Positions 5,817-5,892 of a DNA stretch of 5,892 bases are shown piece by piece (within the stretch, counting starts at the first letter, position 1; each line of letters begins with the position of its first letter). The notes under the pieces were generated by a model, which saw only the letters and a program-made list of their open reading frames with translations, was not told where the DNA came from and ran no database searches. This DNA is from Victivallaceae bacterium (GTDB lineage: Bacteria; Verrucomicrobiota; Lentisphaeria; Victivallales; Victivallaceae), in the NCBI GenBank assembly GCA_028717165.1, contig JAQUOK010000232.1, positions 1-5,892 on the forward strand. The letters run 5' to 3'. Position numbers and translations under genes: made by a program.

Positions 5817-5892
5817 TTAGCGAGAGCGGTATTTATTCAGGCGCAACAAGTTGCGCACAAGTTTCGAGCCGTCAAGAGGTTCGACCAGCGTC
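5817..5892 (-). CDS. possible 3' end of an unidentified minus-strand gene
   Basis: The minus frame is open from the window edge to TAA at 5819-5817, giving 24 residues that end in a basic tail, LVRNLLRLNKYRSR. The composition looks protein-like and a hairpin follows the stop. It is too short to recognise. The segment also contains the palindrome GCGCAA/TTGCGC (5841-5856), so it may be non-coding repeat DNA instead. Confidence 0.25.
   Translation of the reverse strand, partial: TLVEPLDGSKLVRNLLRLNKYRSR

Noticed and set aside
5870..5892. GGTTCGACC resembling a tRNA T-loop
   Set aside because: The flanking bases do not form a T-stem, and no anticodon arm or acceptor stem can be drawn in the available sequence.

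Overview
The window is bacterial, with dense coding in its left 70% and a repeat-rich, gene-poor right 30%. A three-gene plus-strand operon (96-4108) faces a convergent minus-strand gene (4699-5526). Between and beyond these genes lie hairpins and inverted repeats. Base composition is near 50% GC. Heavy intergenic palindromes together with a PP2C phosphatase/RsbW-like ATPase fusion suggest a Gram-negative environmental or gut lineage, perhaps of the Planctomycetes-Verrucomicrobia-Lentisphaerae group. That placement is a weak inference, because no rRNA or other marker gene is present.

Region 1-1634: a membrane-anchored signalling protein with one transmembrane segment, a HAMP linker, a SpoIIE/RsbU-type serine phosphatase and a C-terminal RsbW-like kinase domain. 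Its N-terminal sensor appears cut short, since all three plus frames carry stops in the first ~85 bases. Region 1631-3211: a soluble protein with the aminoacyl-transfer (C-terminal) domain of MprF-type lysylphosphatidylglycerol synthases (DUF2156) but no flippase part. It carries an extra C-terminal domain that resembles the cytoplasmic dimerisation domain of cation-diffusion-facilitator transporters. Region 3215-4108: a cytosolic alpha/beta hydrolase. The genes overlap by 4 bases or are separated by 3, so they are almost certainly co-transcribed and translationally coupled. The pairing of an aminoacyl-lipid synthase domain with a hydrolase recalls known synthase/hydrolase pairs (PA0920/PA0919; LpiA with AtvA/AcvB). 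Here the pair sits behind a sensor phosphatase/kinase, which suggests signal-controlled modification of a lipid or another acceptor.

Region 4109-4698 has no convincing gene. It holds a run of hairpins, two of them a probable bidirectional terminator between the convergent genes, and a short 9-base tandem repeat.

Region 4699-5526: a minus-strand nucleotidyltransferase-HEPN (MNT-HEPN) protein whose N-terminal GS motif has been replaced by unrelated GC-rich sequence. Diverged inverted copies of one sequence lie just beyond its 3' end and across its broken 5' end, which points to rearrangement at a repeat.

Region 5527-5892: a ~165-bp imperfect palindrome folding about an apical hairpin, then a second strong inverted repeat. 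At the edge is what may be the last 24 codons of a minus-strand gene. The most interesting points are the lipid-modification operon with its odd domain fusion, and the palindrome/inverted-repeat complex around the broken MNT-HEPN gene.
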